A stretch of 64,000 nucleotides of DNA from Aurantiacibacter odishensis. Lineage in GTDB: Bacteria; Pseudomonadota; Alphaproteobacteria; Sphingomonadales; Sphingomonadaceae. The stretch is taken from assembly GCF_003605195.1 (NCBI RefSeq), contig NZ_QYOS01000025.1:1-64000 (forward strand), read 5' to 3'. Numbering within the stretch: position 1 is the stretch's first letter; every line of letters starts with the position of its first letter. Both the position numbers and the translations under genes were made by a program. Positions 9,021-20,345 of the stretch are shown here, piece by piece. Under the pieces are notes generated by a model that was not told the origin of the DNA, did not search any database, and saw nothing but the letters and a program-made list of their open reading frames with translations.

Positions 9021-10054
9021 GCTTTCACTCCTGCGCCTCTTGCGGGCTCTGCATCGGGATCAAGTGGCCAGCGCGGCCGGGCTTTCAAGTCCAGCGGATC
9101 GGCCTCGCTGCCGGTGGCAAGACGCTCCACACCCGCCCAGGCGATCATCGCGGCATTGTCCGTACACAGGGCAAGTGGCGGAGCGGTGAACGGCAGGCCG
9201 AATTCGCCAGCCAGCCTTTCCAGACCTTCGCGGATCGTCTGGTTGGCAGCGACGCCGCCTGCCACGACCAGCGCCGTGACGGGAGGCATGGTAGTCAGCG
9301 CCCGGCGCGTACGATCGATGATACAATCGAGCGCGGCCTGCTGGAAACTGGCGGCAATGTCGGCATCCGAATGCTCCCCGGCATCGTGCGCGCGCAGCAC
9401 GGCGCTCTTCAGGCCTGCGAAACTGAAATGCGGTTCCTTGCTGTGGACAAGCGGACGGGGCAGGGGCACGGCCTCGGGATCGCCCTCGCGCGCAAGTTTC
9501 TCGACGGCAGGACCGCCGGGATAGCCGAGGCCGAGGATCTTGGCGGTCTTGTCGAACGCCTCACCCAGTGCATCGTCTATGGTAGTGGCAAGGCGCTGGT
9601 ACTTGCCCACGCCTTCCACCCTAAGGATCTGGCAATGCCCGCCGCTCACCAGCAGCAGGGCATAGGGAAATTCAAGGCGCTCATCGGCAAGGCGGGGTGA
9701 GAGCGCGTGGCCTTCGAGGTGATTGATCGCCAGCAGCGGCTTGTTGCTCGCCATGGCCAGCGCCTTTGCGGTGACAAGGCCCACCATGACCCCGCCGATC
9801 AGGCCCGGTCCTGCCGTCGCCGCGATCGCGTCGCAATCGTCCAGCGTCTTTCCGGCCTCGGCCAGCACCTTCTCGATCAGCGGGGCGAGCCGCTCTGCAT
9901 GGGCGCGCGCGGCGATTTCGGGCACTACGCCGCCATAGGGCGAATGCTCGGCCTCCTGGCTGGCGATGGCCTGCGCCAGGATCGCGCGATCACCCGTCAC
10001 CAGCGCCGCTGCCGTTTCGTCGCAGCTGCTTTCAATCCCGAGAACCAGTGTCAT
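9017..10054 (-). CDS. tsaD: tRNA N6-adenosine threonylcarbamoyltransferase
   Basis: TsaD (Kae1/Gcp family), 345 residues. With TsaB and TsaE it transfers the threonylcarbamoyl group to A37 of tRNAs reading ANN codons. Visible are the N-terminal [11 protein letters not shown], the metal-binding HLEGH (H112, H116), LLVSGGHCQ, and the C-terminal [11 protein letters not shown] and [12 protein letters not shown] motifs. It heads the minus-strand tsaD-gpsA-flippase run and is divergent from hemC, with only 44 bases between the starts. Both promoters must sit there or inside the neighbouring gene. tsaD next to gpsA and hemC is a common alphaproteobacterial order. Confidence 0.98.
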   Translation of the reverse strand: MTLVLGIESSCDETAAALVTGDRAILAQAIASQEAEHSPYGGVVPEIAARAHAERLAPLIEKVLAEAGKTLDDCDAIAATAGPGLIGGVMVGLVTAKALAMASNKPLLAINHLEGHALSPRLADERLEFPYALLLVSGGHCQILRVEGVGKYQRLATTIDDALGEAFDKTAKILGLGYPGGPAVEKLAREGDPEAVPLPRPLVHSKEPHFSFAGLKSAVLRAHDAGEHSDADIAASFQQAALDCIIDRTRRALTTMPPVTALVVAGGVAANQTIREGLERLAGEFGLPFTAPPLALCTDNAAMIAWAGVERLATGSEADPLDLKARPRWPLDPDAEPARGAGVKA

Positions 10055-10098
10055 CCCGCTTCCCCTTAGACTTTCGCGCCGCTAGGGCAAGCAAAGGC

Positions 10099-11031
10099 AT
10101 GACACAGCAACCACTCCTCAGGCTCGGAACGCGGCGCTCGCCGCTGGCATTGGCACAGGCGGAGGAGGCGCGGGCGCGATTGTGCGCGGCCCACGGCTGG
10201 GACAGCAACGCCGTCGAACTGGTGCCGGTGGAAGCCAGCGGCGACAAGGTGCAGGATCGCCCGCTCGCGGAGATCGGCGGCAAGGCTCTGTGGACCAAGG
10301 AACTCGACGTGTGGCTGGGCGAAGGCGATATCGATGCCTCGGTCCACTCGCTGAAAGACGTGGAGACGATCCGCCCCGATGCCTTCACGCTCATCGCTAT
10401 CCTGCCGCGCGCGGACAAGCGGGACCGTCTCATTGGCGCTGCAAGCATCGCCGACCTGCCGAAAGGCGCGGTCATCGGCACCAGCGCCCCGCGCCGGGCG
10501 GCACAGGCACTGCACCAGCGGCCCGATTGCCGCGTCGTCACCTTTCGCGGCAATGTCGCCACCCGGCTCGGCAAGCTGGAAGCGGGGGAAGCCGATGCGA
10601 CTTTCCTCGCTGCCGCCGGGCTCTCGCGGCTGGGGCAGGACGATGTGGGTACCCCGCTCGATCCCGAGGACTGGCTGCCCGCACCCGCACAGGGCGCGAT
10701 TGCCATCGAGTGCCGAACCGACGACGAGCGCGCACGCGAACTGCTGTCCGTGCTGAATCACGCGCCGAGCCAGGCCGAAGTCATGGCGGAGCGCGCACTG
10801 CTGCTGGCGCTGGGCGGCACATGTCATTCGCCCATCGCCGTTCGCTGCACTTACGACGAAGGCCAGTTGTCGATGCGCGCCGCCCTGTTCAGCCCTGCCG
10901 GTCAGGAACGCGTGGAGGGAGAGGCGACATTTGCAGCAGGCGATGCCAACGCACCCGCGCGCCTCGCTGCCGAACTGCTCGGCAAGGCGACTTCCGGCAT
11001 TACCGCCGTGTTCGACGGCCCGCCGGAATGA
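10099..11031 (+). CDS. hemC: Hydroxymethylbilane synthase (porphobilinogen deaminase)
   Basis: A 310-residue enzyme that joins four porphobilinogens into hydroxymethylbilane on the path to heme and siroheme. N-terminal LRLGTRRSPLALAQA, the substrate region SVHSLKD, and RRAAQAL are present. The dipyrromethane-cofactor cysteine is in GGTCHSPIA (C242, the same number as in E. coli). The start is ATG 10099 with AAGG just upstream; the longer frame from 10048 would overlap the tsaD 5' end. hemD follows after 7 bases. Confidence 0.97.
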   Translation: MTQQPLLRLGTRRSPLALAQAEEARARLCAAHGWDSNAVELVPVEASGDKVQDRPLAEIGGKALWTKELDVWLGEGDIDASVHSLKDVETIRPDAFTLIAILPRADKRDRLIGAASIADLPKGAVIGTSAPRRAAQALHQRPDCRVVTFRGNVATRLGKLEAGEADATFLAAAGLSRLGQDDVGTPLDPEDWLPAPAQGAIAIECRTDDERARELLSVLNHAPSQAEVMAERALLLALGGTCHSPIAVRCTYDEGQLSMRAALFSPAGQERVEGEATFAAGDANAPARLAAELLGKATSGITAVFDGPPE

Positions 11032-11038
11032 TCGGCGC

Positions 11039-11707
11039 ATGATTTTCGTCATCCGGCCCGAACCCGGCCTGCAATCCACCCTGCAATCCGCCCGCGACAT
11101 GGGCCTTGCCGCCATTGGGCTGCCCCTGTTCGAAGTCATGCCCCTGCAATGGGATGCGCCTTCGCCAGATGATTTCGACGCCCTGCTGATCGGCAGTGCC
11201 AACGCCATGCGCCACGCGGGTAAGGCGCTGGAGAGATACGTCGATCTCCCCGTCCACGCAGTTGGCAACGCGACAGCCGAGGCGGCCAAAGAGGCTGGCT
11301 TCACTGTCGAGCGCGTGGGCGAGGGCGGGCTGCAATCCGTCCTCGACGACAATGCCGAGGCAACCCGCTACCTGCGCCTTGGCGGAGTCGAGAAAGTTGC
11401 GCTGGAACCCGGCAAGCACGCGATAACCGCCCGCGACGTTTATGAAGTGCGGCCCTTGCCGATCACCGGCAGCGCGCAGGTGGGCTTGCGCACGGGAATG
11501 CCATGCGTGCTTGTGCACAGTGCTGCTGCTGCCCGCCACTTCGGCAACGAAATCAACCGCATCGGTCTGGATCGGAACGCCATACATCTCGCCTGCATCG
11601 GTCCGCGTGTCGCGGCAGCGGCAGGTGAGGGCTGGGCGGTGGTCGAATCTGCTCCACAACCCAATGACGATGCCCTGTTGGCCTTGGCGCGCGACATGTG
11701 CCATTAA
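11039..11707 (+). CDS. hemD: Uroporphyrinogen-III synthase
   Basis: A 222-residue protein in the place of hemD, directly after hemC. HemD sequences are poorly conserved. Visible support is the N-terminal IFVIRPEPGLQSTL, AIGLPLFEVMPL and LIGSANAMRHAG, plus the C-terminal IHLACIGPRVAAAAGEGW, all at expected positions. It would invert ring D and close hydroxymethylbilane to uroporphyrinogen III. The start is ATG 11039. No strong ribosome site is seen, so coupling to hemC is likely. Confidence 0.88.
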   Translation: MIFVIRPEPGLQSTLQSARDMGLAAIGLPLFEVMPLQWDAPSPDDFDALLIGSANAMRHAGKALERYVDLPVHAVGNATAEAAKEAGFTVERVGEGGLQSVLDDNAEATRYLRLGGVEKVALEPGKHAITARDVYEVRPLPITGSAQVGLRTGMPCVLVHSAAAARHFGNEINRIGLDRNAIHLACIGPRVAAAAGEGWAVVESAPQPNDDALLALARDMCH

Positions 11708-11766
11708 GGCAACATCTCCGATAGGACGGGCCGTGCGAAGCCCGCGACGGGGCGCCAAAGGACACG

Positions 11767-12741
11767 ATGGACCAGAGTTACGAATTTCCCGGCGCAGAGG
11801 CGCAACGGCGTAGCATTCCCCTGCGACCGGCTCTGATCGGCCTGGCGCTTGCTTTCCTGCTGGGCATCCTCATCACGCTATGGTTGGCGCGCGACGGTGA
11901 TCTGGGCCTGGGCGGTCTTCTCAACGTGCGCAGTGAAGAACCTTCATCGCCTGCCACGACGGACGATCCCGCGACGCTTGCCGGAGAGGGCGTTACCGCG
12001 CCGCAGCCCACACCCAGCGCTTCTGCCAGCGCGCAGGCCGTGGCCGAAGACGCCCGCGAGGCGGTGCAGCGCGTGGAGCAGGTGGTGGAGCAGCAAGGCG
12101 GGCTCGACAGCCGGGTTGCCGCGATGGAGCAGCGCCTGACGCGCCTCGATCTCCAGTCGCAGGCCGCCGCTGGCAATGCCGCGCGGGCGGAGGGGCTGCT
12201 GATCGCTTTCGCCAGCCGCCGCGCCATCGAACGTGGCGCGCCGCTCGGCTACCTTGCAGACCAGCTTCGCCTGCGCTTTGGCGAGGCGCGGCCCAATGCG
12301 GTGCAGACCGTCATCGACGCGGCGCAGGATCCCGTCACGCTGGACCGGCTGGTTGCCCGGCTCGAAGGTCTAGCTCCGATCCTCAACGATGCGCCTGCTG
12401 ATGAAGGCGTCTTCACCCGCATCGGGCGCGAGTTGTCCTCGCTGTTCGTCGTGCGGCGGGAGAATACGCCGTCGCCTGTGGCGGAGCGTCGGCTGGAGCG
12501 TGCGCGCATGTTCCTCGACAGCGGGCGTATCGAGGCCGCCGTGCAGGAAGTGCGCAGCCTGCCTAACGCCGTGGAGGCCGAGGGGTGGATTGCCGATGCG
12601 GAACGCTTCGCGGCAGCCCAACGCGCGCTGGAAACGTTGGAGACCGCAGCCGTGCTGGACCCGCGCGGCCTGCGAGACAGCGAGGGTGAGACGGTGCAGC
12701 AGTTGAGCCCGGTGCTGCCGGGACGTGCGGGTGTGAACTAA
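11767..12741 (+). CDS. Mitofilin/Mic60-like inner membrane protein of the hem operon
   Basis: A 324-residue protein with a short cytoplasmic N-terminus, one transmembrane helix (about residues 22-41), a Pro/Ser/Ala linker, and a coiled-coil segment (about 95-150, AREAVQRVEQVVEQQ). A C-terminal helical domain ends near LETLETAAVLDP. This layout, together with the position after hemC-hemD, matches the alphaproteobacterial Mic60 homologues proposed to shape intracytoplasmic membranes. Sequence similarity in this family is weak, so the call leans on synteny and architecture. Its end overlaps the convergent hydroxylase gene by four bases. Confidence 0.65.
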   Translation: MDQSYEFPGAEAQRRSIPLRPALIGLALAFLLGILITLWLARDGDLGLGGLLNVRSEEPSSPATTDDPATLAGEGVTAPQPTPSASASAQAVAEDAREAVQRVEQVVEQQGGLDSRVAAMEQRLTRLDLQSQAAAGNAARAEGLLIAFASRRAIERGAPLGYLADQLRLRFGEARPNAVQTVIDAAQDPVTLDRLVARLEGLAPILNDAPADEGVFTRIGRELSSLFVVRRENTPSPVAERRLERARMFLDSGRIEAAVQEVRSLPNAVEAEGWIADAERFAAAQRALETLETAAVLDPRGLRDSEGETVQQLSPVLPGRAGVN

Positions 12742-13964
12742 CCTTTCAGAAGCTCGGGCAGGTCGCCGCTCATGCCGCGGGCCTCGTCCATGAACCAGTC
12801 CTTCAGCACCGGCGTGCGCTGAACGCCTGCCATGCCGAAGCGGCGCACGGCGCTCGCCAGCTTGCCGGGTATGCCAAACAGGCGGGTGAGGGTGTCGGTT
12901 GCGCCCATCACCATCAGCGAGTCCATCGCCCGCCACTTCTCGTACTTCGCCAGCATCTGCGCGTCGCCCGGCTCCAGGCCGAGGCGCATGCCTTCCGCCA
13001 GCACATCGACCAGTGCGCCGACATCGCGCAGGCCGAGGTTGAGGCCCTGGCCGGCAATCGGGTGCATCCCGTGCGCCGCATCGCCCACCAGTGCTAGGCG
13101 ATGGTCGATGATCTTTGCGGTATGCTGGAAACCGAGCGGGTAGGAAGACCGCTGGCCGACCACCTCGATCTCGCCGAAGATGCCGTGCATCCGCTTGGCG
13201 ATCTCGTGCTTGAACGCCCGCTCGCCCAGCGCCAGCACGCCCTTCGCGTCCTTCTCGTCCACGGTCCAGACCAGCGCAGAGCGGTGGCGACCCTGATCGT
13301 CGTCCAGCAGTGGCAGCAGGGCGAAGGGGCCGTCGGGGTAGAAGATTTCCCAGGCGACGCCGTCGTGCGGCTTCTCGTGCGTCAGCCCGATGATGATCGC
13401 GCGGTGGCTGTAATCCCACTGCGCCATGGTGAAGCCCGCTTCCTCGCGCGTTGGCGATCCGCGGCCCTCGGCTGCGCACATCAGGCTGGCTTCCAGCACG
13501 GTGCCGTCTTCCAGCGTGGCGGAAACGCCATGTTCGCCGCGCTGGCGATCGACGACATTGGCTTTCGAGTGCCAGGCAATAAGCGGTTCGTCCTTCGCCG
13601 CCTCGAACAGCGACAGGCGCAGCTGGCGATTGGGGAACATGCGGCCCAGCGTGCCTTCGTGCGGCTCCGGCTGGAAATCGATGCGGCCCGGCTTCATCCC
13701 GTCGGTAACGGCGATGGAGGCGATGGGGCAGCCGTAAGGCTCCAGCGCGTCGGCGATGCCGATGTTGGTGAACAGGTTCCAGCTTGCCGTGGAAATGGCC
13801 GAAGCGCGCCCGTCGAAGCCTTCCGCGGTCAGTTCGGCCGGGTCCGCCCGGTCGACCACGTGGCTGGAAATGCCCTTCTTCGCGGCTGCCAGGGCCAGCG
13901 TCATGCCGACAAGGCCGCCGCCGAGGATGAGGAGATCGCGCCTTGGATTCAACTTGTCGCTCAT
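12738..13964 (-). CDS. UbiH/UbiF/Coq6-family FAD monooxygenase
   Basis: A 408-residue flavin hydroxylase of ubiquinone biosynthesis. An N-terminal FAD-binding GGGLVGMTLA is followed by FDGRASAI. The family signature near the C-terminus, LVGDAAHGMHPIAGQGLNLGLRD, holds the second FAD contact. Members hydroxylate the ring of polyprenylphenol precursors; which position cannot be told from sequence alone. The start is ATG 13964 with GGAAGG upstream; the open frame to 14366 is antisense to the next gene. It is divergent from the DsbD-like gene with only 27 bases between starts. Confidence 0.9.
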   Translation of the reverse strand: MSDKLNPRRDLLILGGGLVGMTLALAAAKKGISSHVVDRADPAELTAEGFDGRASAISTASWNLFTNIGIADALEPYGCPIASIAVTDGMKPGRIDFQPEPHEGTLGRMFPNRQLRLSLFEAAKDEPLIAWHSKANVVDRQRGEHGVSATLEDGTVLEASLMCAAEGRGSPTREEAGFTMAQWDYSHRAIIIGLTHEKPHDGVAWEIFYPDGPFALLPLLDDDQGRHRSALVWTVDEKDAKGVLALGERAFKHEIAKRMHGIFGEIEVVGQRSSYPLGFQHTAKIIDHRLALVGDAAHGMHPIAGQGLNLGLRDVGALVDVLAEGMRLGLEPGDAQMLAKYEKWRAMDSLMVMGATDTLTRLFGIPGKLASAVRRFGMAGVQRTPVLKDWFMDEARGMSGDLPELLKG

Positions 13965-13991
13965 GCCTTCCGTCACTAGTTGTCGCGCACT

Positions 13992-16040
13992 ATGCAGGCA
14001 AGCACGCCGTCCCCCTCCATGGCCTTTTTCCGGTATCTCGCCAGTCTCTGCGCCCTGATCGGCGCGCTGGTGGCGCTGCCGGTGTCGGCGCAAGACTGCC
14101 CGCGCGGTCCGGACTTGATGGACCGGGGCAGCGCGCGGCTGGTGGCGGGTGAGGCAATCGCGCCGGGTGAAGGCGGCCAGCTCGCGCTCGATTTCCTGCC
14201 GAACGAGGGCTGGCACGGCTACTGGCGCAATCCGGGCGATGCCGGGCAGGGCATGTGCATCGACTGGGACCTGCCCGAAGGCTGGCAGGCGGGCGAGCCG
14301 CTTTATCCCGTGCCGCAGACCTACATCACGCAAGGCCTGATGAACCACATTTACGAGGGCGAGCACGCTGTGCTGCTACCAGTGACGGTGCCCGAAGGGA
14401 CTGCGCCGGGCGCCTACCAGGTCGGTCTCTATGCCGACTGGCTGACGTGCAGCGATACCTTGTGCGTGCCGCAGCGGGCGAGCCTTTCGGCAACGGTGCA
14501 GATAGGCGAAGGCGGCGCGGCGAATCCTCGCTTTGCCGACTGGAGCGCCGCGATCCCGCCGCTGATCGATTCCACGGCCCGGTTCGAGCTGACGGGCAGT
14601 TCGCTGCGTATCGCGATCCCGCTTCCTGCCAGCCTCGAGGTCGGCGATCCGCATGTCTTCATCGAACAGCGGGATGTCGTCGCCTACGCCGAGGCGCAGA
14701 CCTTCTATCGCGATGGCGACATGCTGGTGGCGGAGATGCCGCGCGGCGGCCTGCGGGCGGAACCGAGGGAATTGCGCGGACTGCTGGCGTTCAGCGACGA
14801 AGGCGAGGGCGTCCAGTTCGAAGCGGTGCCGGGGGACGTGCCCACCGGCGGCACGCCTATCGGGCCGGGAGGCGTTGAGACCCCTCTTGCCTTGCTGCTG
14901 GGCGGCGCGCTGCTGGGCGGAATGCTGCTCAACCTGATGCCCTGCGTCTTTCCTATCCTCAGCCTGAAGGCTCTGACGCTGGCGCGCGCTGGGGGCGAGG
15001 AGCGACAGGCGAAGATTGAGGGGCTGGCCTACACCGCGGGCGTAGTGATCGCCTGCCTTGCGCTGGGCGGCCTGATGCTGGTGCTGCGCGCGGGCGGGGC
15101 GCAGATCGGCTGGGCGTTCCAGTTGCAGGAGCCGCTGGTGGTGGCCGCGCTGTTGCTGGTGGCAACGCTGATTACCGCCAATTTCCTTGGCCTGTTCGAG
15201 ATACCCAGCTTGCCGATCCGTTCACGCGGAGAGGGCGGGGCCTTCGCCACCGGCCTGCTCGCCGCCGTGGTGGCGACACCTTGTACCGGGCCGTTCATGG
15301 CGGCCGCACTCGGCGCTGCGCTGCTGCTGCCCGCGCCGCAGGCCCTGCTGCTGTTCGCGGCTCTGGGCCTGGGGCTGGCGCTGCCCTTCCTGCTCTTGGG
15401 CTTCGTGCCAGCGCTGCGCCGTATGTTGCCCAAACCGGGCGCATGGATGCTGACGTTCCGCCGCGTGCTGGCCGTGCCCATGGGGCTTACCGCACTGGCG
15501 CTGGTGTGGCTCGCCTTCCGACTGGGCGGCACAAGTTTCGCCTTTGCCGCGCTGGCACTCGCCATCCTGCCGGTCGTCGCGCTTACGGCGCGGCGCAACG
15601 GCAACCTGCTGGTTTCGCTCATCGCGGTTATCGCGGCCCTGTATTTCGCGGTATCCTTGCCTTTCCGGGTGGAGGAGCAGGTTGCCAGCAGCGAAAGCGT
15701 GCTGGAACCTGTCGCCTATTCCGAGGCCGCCCTGGCCGAAGCGCGGGCATCGGGCGCGCCTGTCTTCCTCTGGTTCACCGCCGACTGGTGCCTCACCTGC
15801 AAGGTGAACGAACAGGTCGCCATCGAACGCGAAGCCACGCGCGAGGCGTTCGAGGACGCGGGCGTTGTCGCCATGCGCGGAGACTGGACGCGGCGCGACC
15901 CGGAGATTACGCGATACCTTGAACAATGGGGTGCAGCGGGCGTGCCGCTGTATGTGTGGTATCCGGCAGGCGGCGAGGGCGAGCAACTGCCGCAGGTGCT
16001 GACCCCTGCCATGCTTGCCGACCTTGCCGAAGCGGACTAG
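13992..16040 (+). CDS. DsbD/ScsB-like protein-disulfide reductase
   Basis: Membrane thiol-electron transporter of about 682 residues. An N-terminal signal sequence ends near VSAQDC. A periplasmic domain (about 25-280) precedes a membrane core with about eight helices and two redox cysteine motifs (NLMPCVFPILSLK and VATPCTGPFMAAA). A C-terminal thioredoxin domain has the active site DWCLTCK. The three parts match proteins that pass electrons from cytoplasmic thioredoxin to periplasmic partners. The start is uncertain: ATG 13992 or ATG 14019, neither with a clear ribosome site, while the TTG at 13980 is unlikely. The substrate partner is unknown. Confidence 0.88.
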   Translation: MQASTPSPSMAFFRYLASLCALIGALVALPVSAQDCPRGPDLMDRGSARLVAGEAIAPGEGGQLALDFLPNEGWHGYWRNPGDAGQGMCIDWDLPEGWQAGEPLYPVPQTYITQGLMNHIYEGEHAVLLPVTVPEGTAPGAYQVGLYADWLTCSDTLCVPQRASLSATVQIGEGGAANPRFADWSAAIPPLIDSTARFELTGSSLRIAIPLPASLEVGDPHVFIEQRDVVAYAEAQTFYRDGDMLVAEMPRGGLRAEPRELRGLLAFSDEGEGVQFEAVPGDVPTGGTPIGPGGVETPLALLLGGALLGGMLLNLMPCVFPILSLKALTLARAGGEERQAKIEGLAYTAGVVIACLALGGLMLVLRAGGAQIGWAFQLQEPLVVAALLLVATLITANFLGLFEIPSLPIRSRGEGGAFATGLLAAVVATPCTGPFMAAALGAALLLPAPQALLLFAALGLGLALPFLLLGFVPALRRMLPKPGAWMLTFRRVLAVPMGLTALALVWLAFRLGGTSFAFAALALAILPVVALTARRNGNLLVSLIAVIAALYFAVSLPFRVEEQVASSESVLEPVAYSEAALAEARASGAPVFLWFTADWCLTCKVNEQVAIEREATREAFEDAGVVAMRGDWTRRDPEITRYLEQWGAAGVPLYVWYPAGGEGEQLPQVLTPAMLADLAEAD

Positions 16041-16618
16041 CCTTCTTCCCTGTTCTCTTCGTCTGGTTCGCCCTGAACGGCGTCCGGCCTTCCACCGGCG
16101 CGGCACCATTCCAGGAACTCGCCGGTAATCCGGCCACCGCCCATTTCCAGCATCCCGCGTCCCGGCAGGGTGGCGGTAATGTCCCGCGTGCCCGAAAACA
16201 CGTCCAATTGCGGATCGTCGGCCGGTAGCCGCCCCTCCCAGTGCCATTCCCCATCGGCAAGTTTGGCATCGACGAGGAACCGGCTGGACATACCGTTGCC
16301 CAGTACCGGGAACAGCGCGCTCTGTCCCGGCCAGGCGCGGGCGTGGCGAATGATGACGAATTCGGGCGGCGCGGCGTCGACGTCGCAGGCAAGCGTCAGG
16401 AAGGGCGGCTCGCCCATGTTACCGAACCGGATTGCCTGCCCGTCCTCGGATACGGTCCAGCCAGCACGGTTGGTATCTGGTGAGGGTTCCGCCATGGCGG
16501 CGCGCTGGCCGGTGTCCTGCAGTTCCACGCGCTGAACGCTGCCCTGCTGAAGCGGGGCGGGCTTGTCGCAGGCCGATAGGGCGAGGGGTATCAGGACGAG
16601 GGTGGCAGCGCGGTGCAT
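16037..16618 (-). CDS. Hypothetical lipoprotein
   Basis: A 193-residue predicted lipoprotein: signal peptide with lipobox LSAC (cysteine at 17), then a soluble domain containing PPFLTLACDVD, FVIIRHARAW and EFLEWCRAG. Two later cysteines could pair. I do not recognise the domain; short secreted proteins of this size are common in sphingomonads. It lies downstream of nothing but upstream of uvrB on the same strand order (uvrB first, then this gene 66 bases on), and its end overlaps the DsbD-like gene by four bases. Function unknown. Confidence 0.7.
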   Translation of the reverse strand: MHRAATLVLIPLALSACDKPAPLQQGSVQRVELQDTGQRAAMAEPSPDTNRAGWTVSEDGQAIRFGNMGEPPFLTLACDVDAAPPEFVIIRHARAWPGQSALFPVLGNGMSSRFLVDAKLADGEWHWEGRLPADDPQLDVFSGTRDITATLPGRGMLEMGGGRITGEFLEWCRAGGRPDAVQGEPDEENREEG

Positions 16619-16684
16619 GTTCGCGCGCTACTCCGCTGGCCGGGCGTGAGGCAAGCGGATCAACGCATTGGACTGGGGATCAGA

Positions 16685-18874
<2,190 letters not shown>

Positions 18875-18896
18875 GGCGGGGGATATGGGTGACGGG

Positions 18897-18911
18897 GAAC
18901 GGATTGGCAAC
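18897..18911 (-). promoter_or_regulatory. Possible LexA (SOS) box upstream of uvrB
   Basis: The minus strand reads GTTG-N7-GTTC, seven of eight bases of the alphaproteobacterial LexA direct repeat GTTC-N7-GTTC, ending 23 bases before the uvrB ATG. uvrB is SOS-controlled in many bacteria, but a one-mismatch site is frequent by chance. Confidence 0.35.
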
Positions 18912-19028
18912 GTGGCTTTGTGTATTGCCTTGGCCAAGCGCGTTGGCAGGTAGGTTCATAACCGTTACACCCATTGTCCGAAGAAACAGGGCAGCACCAT
19001 TTGCGGCCCGCCACGAAAGGGAATTTTC

Positions 19029-19574
19029 ATGCGCCTTATCCATACCCTGCCGCTGATTGCCGGCCTTGCCCTTGCCGCTTGCGGCGATTCCGGCACGGTG
19101 GAGGATCCCGCCAATAATCCCGAGGGCGTGGCAAACGCGATGGCCAACCTGCCCAAGCCCGAAGCGGGCGAATACCAGACGACCGGCGAACTGGTGGAAT
19201 TCGAAGTGCCCGGCATGGCCGAGGACGAGATCGAGATGGCGCGCACCTTCATGGCCGCCATGTTCACCGAGCCGCAGAGCCAGTGCATCACTGCCGAGCA
19301 GGCCGAGGAAGGCTATGAAGGCATGATCGGCGACATGGGGCAGGACAACGAGGCCTGCGAGATGACCGCTTTCAACGCCACTTCCGACGGCTTTAACGCC
19401 ACGATGAACTGCGACGACGGGCAGGGCAACGTCGGCTCCATGACCTATGAAGGGCAAGTGACGAGCACCAGCATGGATGCCACCATGACGGTCGATGGCA
19501 ACGATCCGAACATGGGCTCGATGCGCATGGTCGTGCGGATGCAGACAGAGCGCGTGGGGGAATGCGCGGCATAA
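19029..19574 (+). CDS. DUF3617-type lipoprotein, copy 1
   Basis: A 181-residue lipoprotein with lipobox LAAC (cysteine 18). The mature part has the layout of DUF3617 proteins: a PKPEAGEYQTTGELVEF opening strand, QCITAEQAEE, CEMTAFN and MNCDD with paired cysteines, and TERVGEC at the end. The function of the family is unknown; members are exported to the envelope. The second copy begins 152 bases downstream on the same strand, and the two share layout throughout. The gene is divergent from uvrB. Confidence 0.82.
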   Translation: MRLIHTLPLIAGLALAACGDSGTVEDPANNPEGVANAMANLPKPEAGEYQTTGELVEFEVPGMAEDEIEMARTFMAAMFTEPQSQCITAEQAEEGYEGMIGDMGQDNEACEMTAFNATSDGFNATMNCDDGQGNVGSMTYEGQVTSTSMDATMTVDGNDPNMGSMRMVVRMQTERVGECAA

Positions 19575-19726
19575 GCCGGGCGCACGCGGATCACGGGGGC
19601 TGCCTGACCTGAAATGGGACGGCGGCCCCTTTCCCGCCCTGCCGCAATTGGCAGTTGGCGGGGGCATTGATATTCCCGGCCCCGATGACGGCGGTCTTTC
19701 CTGCCGCGAATTTGCTGGGGAATACA

Positions 19727-20263
19727 ATGCGTCCGATCCATATCTTACCGCTGTTTGCCGCCGTCCTGCTGGCTGCCTGCGGCAACGATCCTGACGAGGA
19801 CCTGTCGGGCGAAGCGCTGTCGATGGACGAAGTCATCGCCGAGGGGCAGGATAACGGGATCATGCCGCGGCCGGGCGAGTATTCCATCAGGTCCGAGCTC
19901 GTCTCGATCGAAATGGAGAACGGCCAGGTCACGGATATGGCGGCACTCGAAGCTGCCTTCCGCGAAGGCGCGGCCGAACAGGGCAATTTCTGCGTGACAG
20001 AGGCGATGGACCGCGAGGCCTGGATTTCGGCCATGCAGGATAACAGCTGCACGCTGTCGAGCCTGAACGCGGAGGGCGAGAGCATCGATCTTGTCATGAC
20101 GTGCGAGGCCGAGGATGGCCCGCAGGGGCGCATCACCATGACCGGCACTGCCGGGCAGACATCGTCCGAAATGGAAATGGCGTTCGCACAGCCGATCCCC
20201 GGCGTTGGCGACGCCAACATCGTGATAAACGTGGCGACGGAGCGCACGGGCGATTGCAGCTGA
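19727..20263 (+). CDS. DUF3617-type lipoprotein, copy 2
   Basis: A 178-residue lipoprotein, starting at ATG 19727 rather than the upstream 19655 codon because the signal peptide MRPIHILPLFAAVLLAAC then has a correct lipobox. The mature protein mirrors copy 1: PRPGEYSIRSELVSIEM, FCVTEAMDREAW, CTLSSLN, MTCEAEDG and ATERTGDC. The shared ending T-ER-G-C and matching cysteines show a tandem duplication that has diverged strongly. Function unknown. Confidence 0.82.
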   Translation: MRPIHILPLFAAVLLAACGNDPDEDLSGEALSMDEVIAEGQDNGIMPRPGEYSIRSELVSIEMENGQVTDMAALEAAFREGAAEQGNFCVTEAMDREAWISAMQDNSCTLSSLNAEGESIDLVMTCEAEDGPQGRITMTGTAGQTSSEMEMAFAQPIPGVGDANIVINVATERTGDCS

Positions 20264-20345
20264 GCAATCGCATGCTCCGCGGAGAAGAACCGCGTGAAAT
20301 TTCCTTCAGGCCCGCTATGTCCATCGGGAGCAAGCGGGATGAAAG

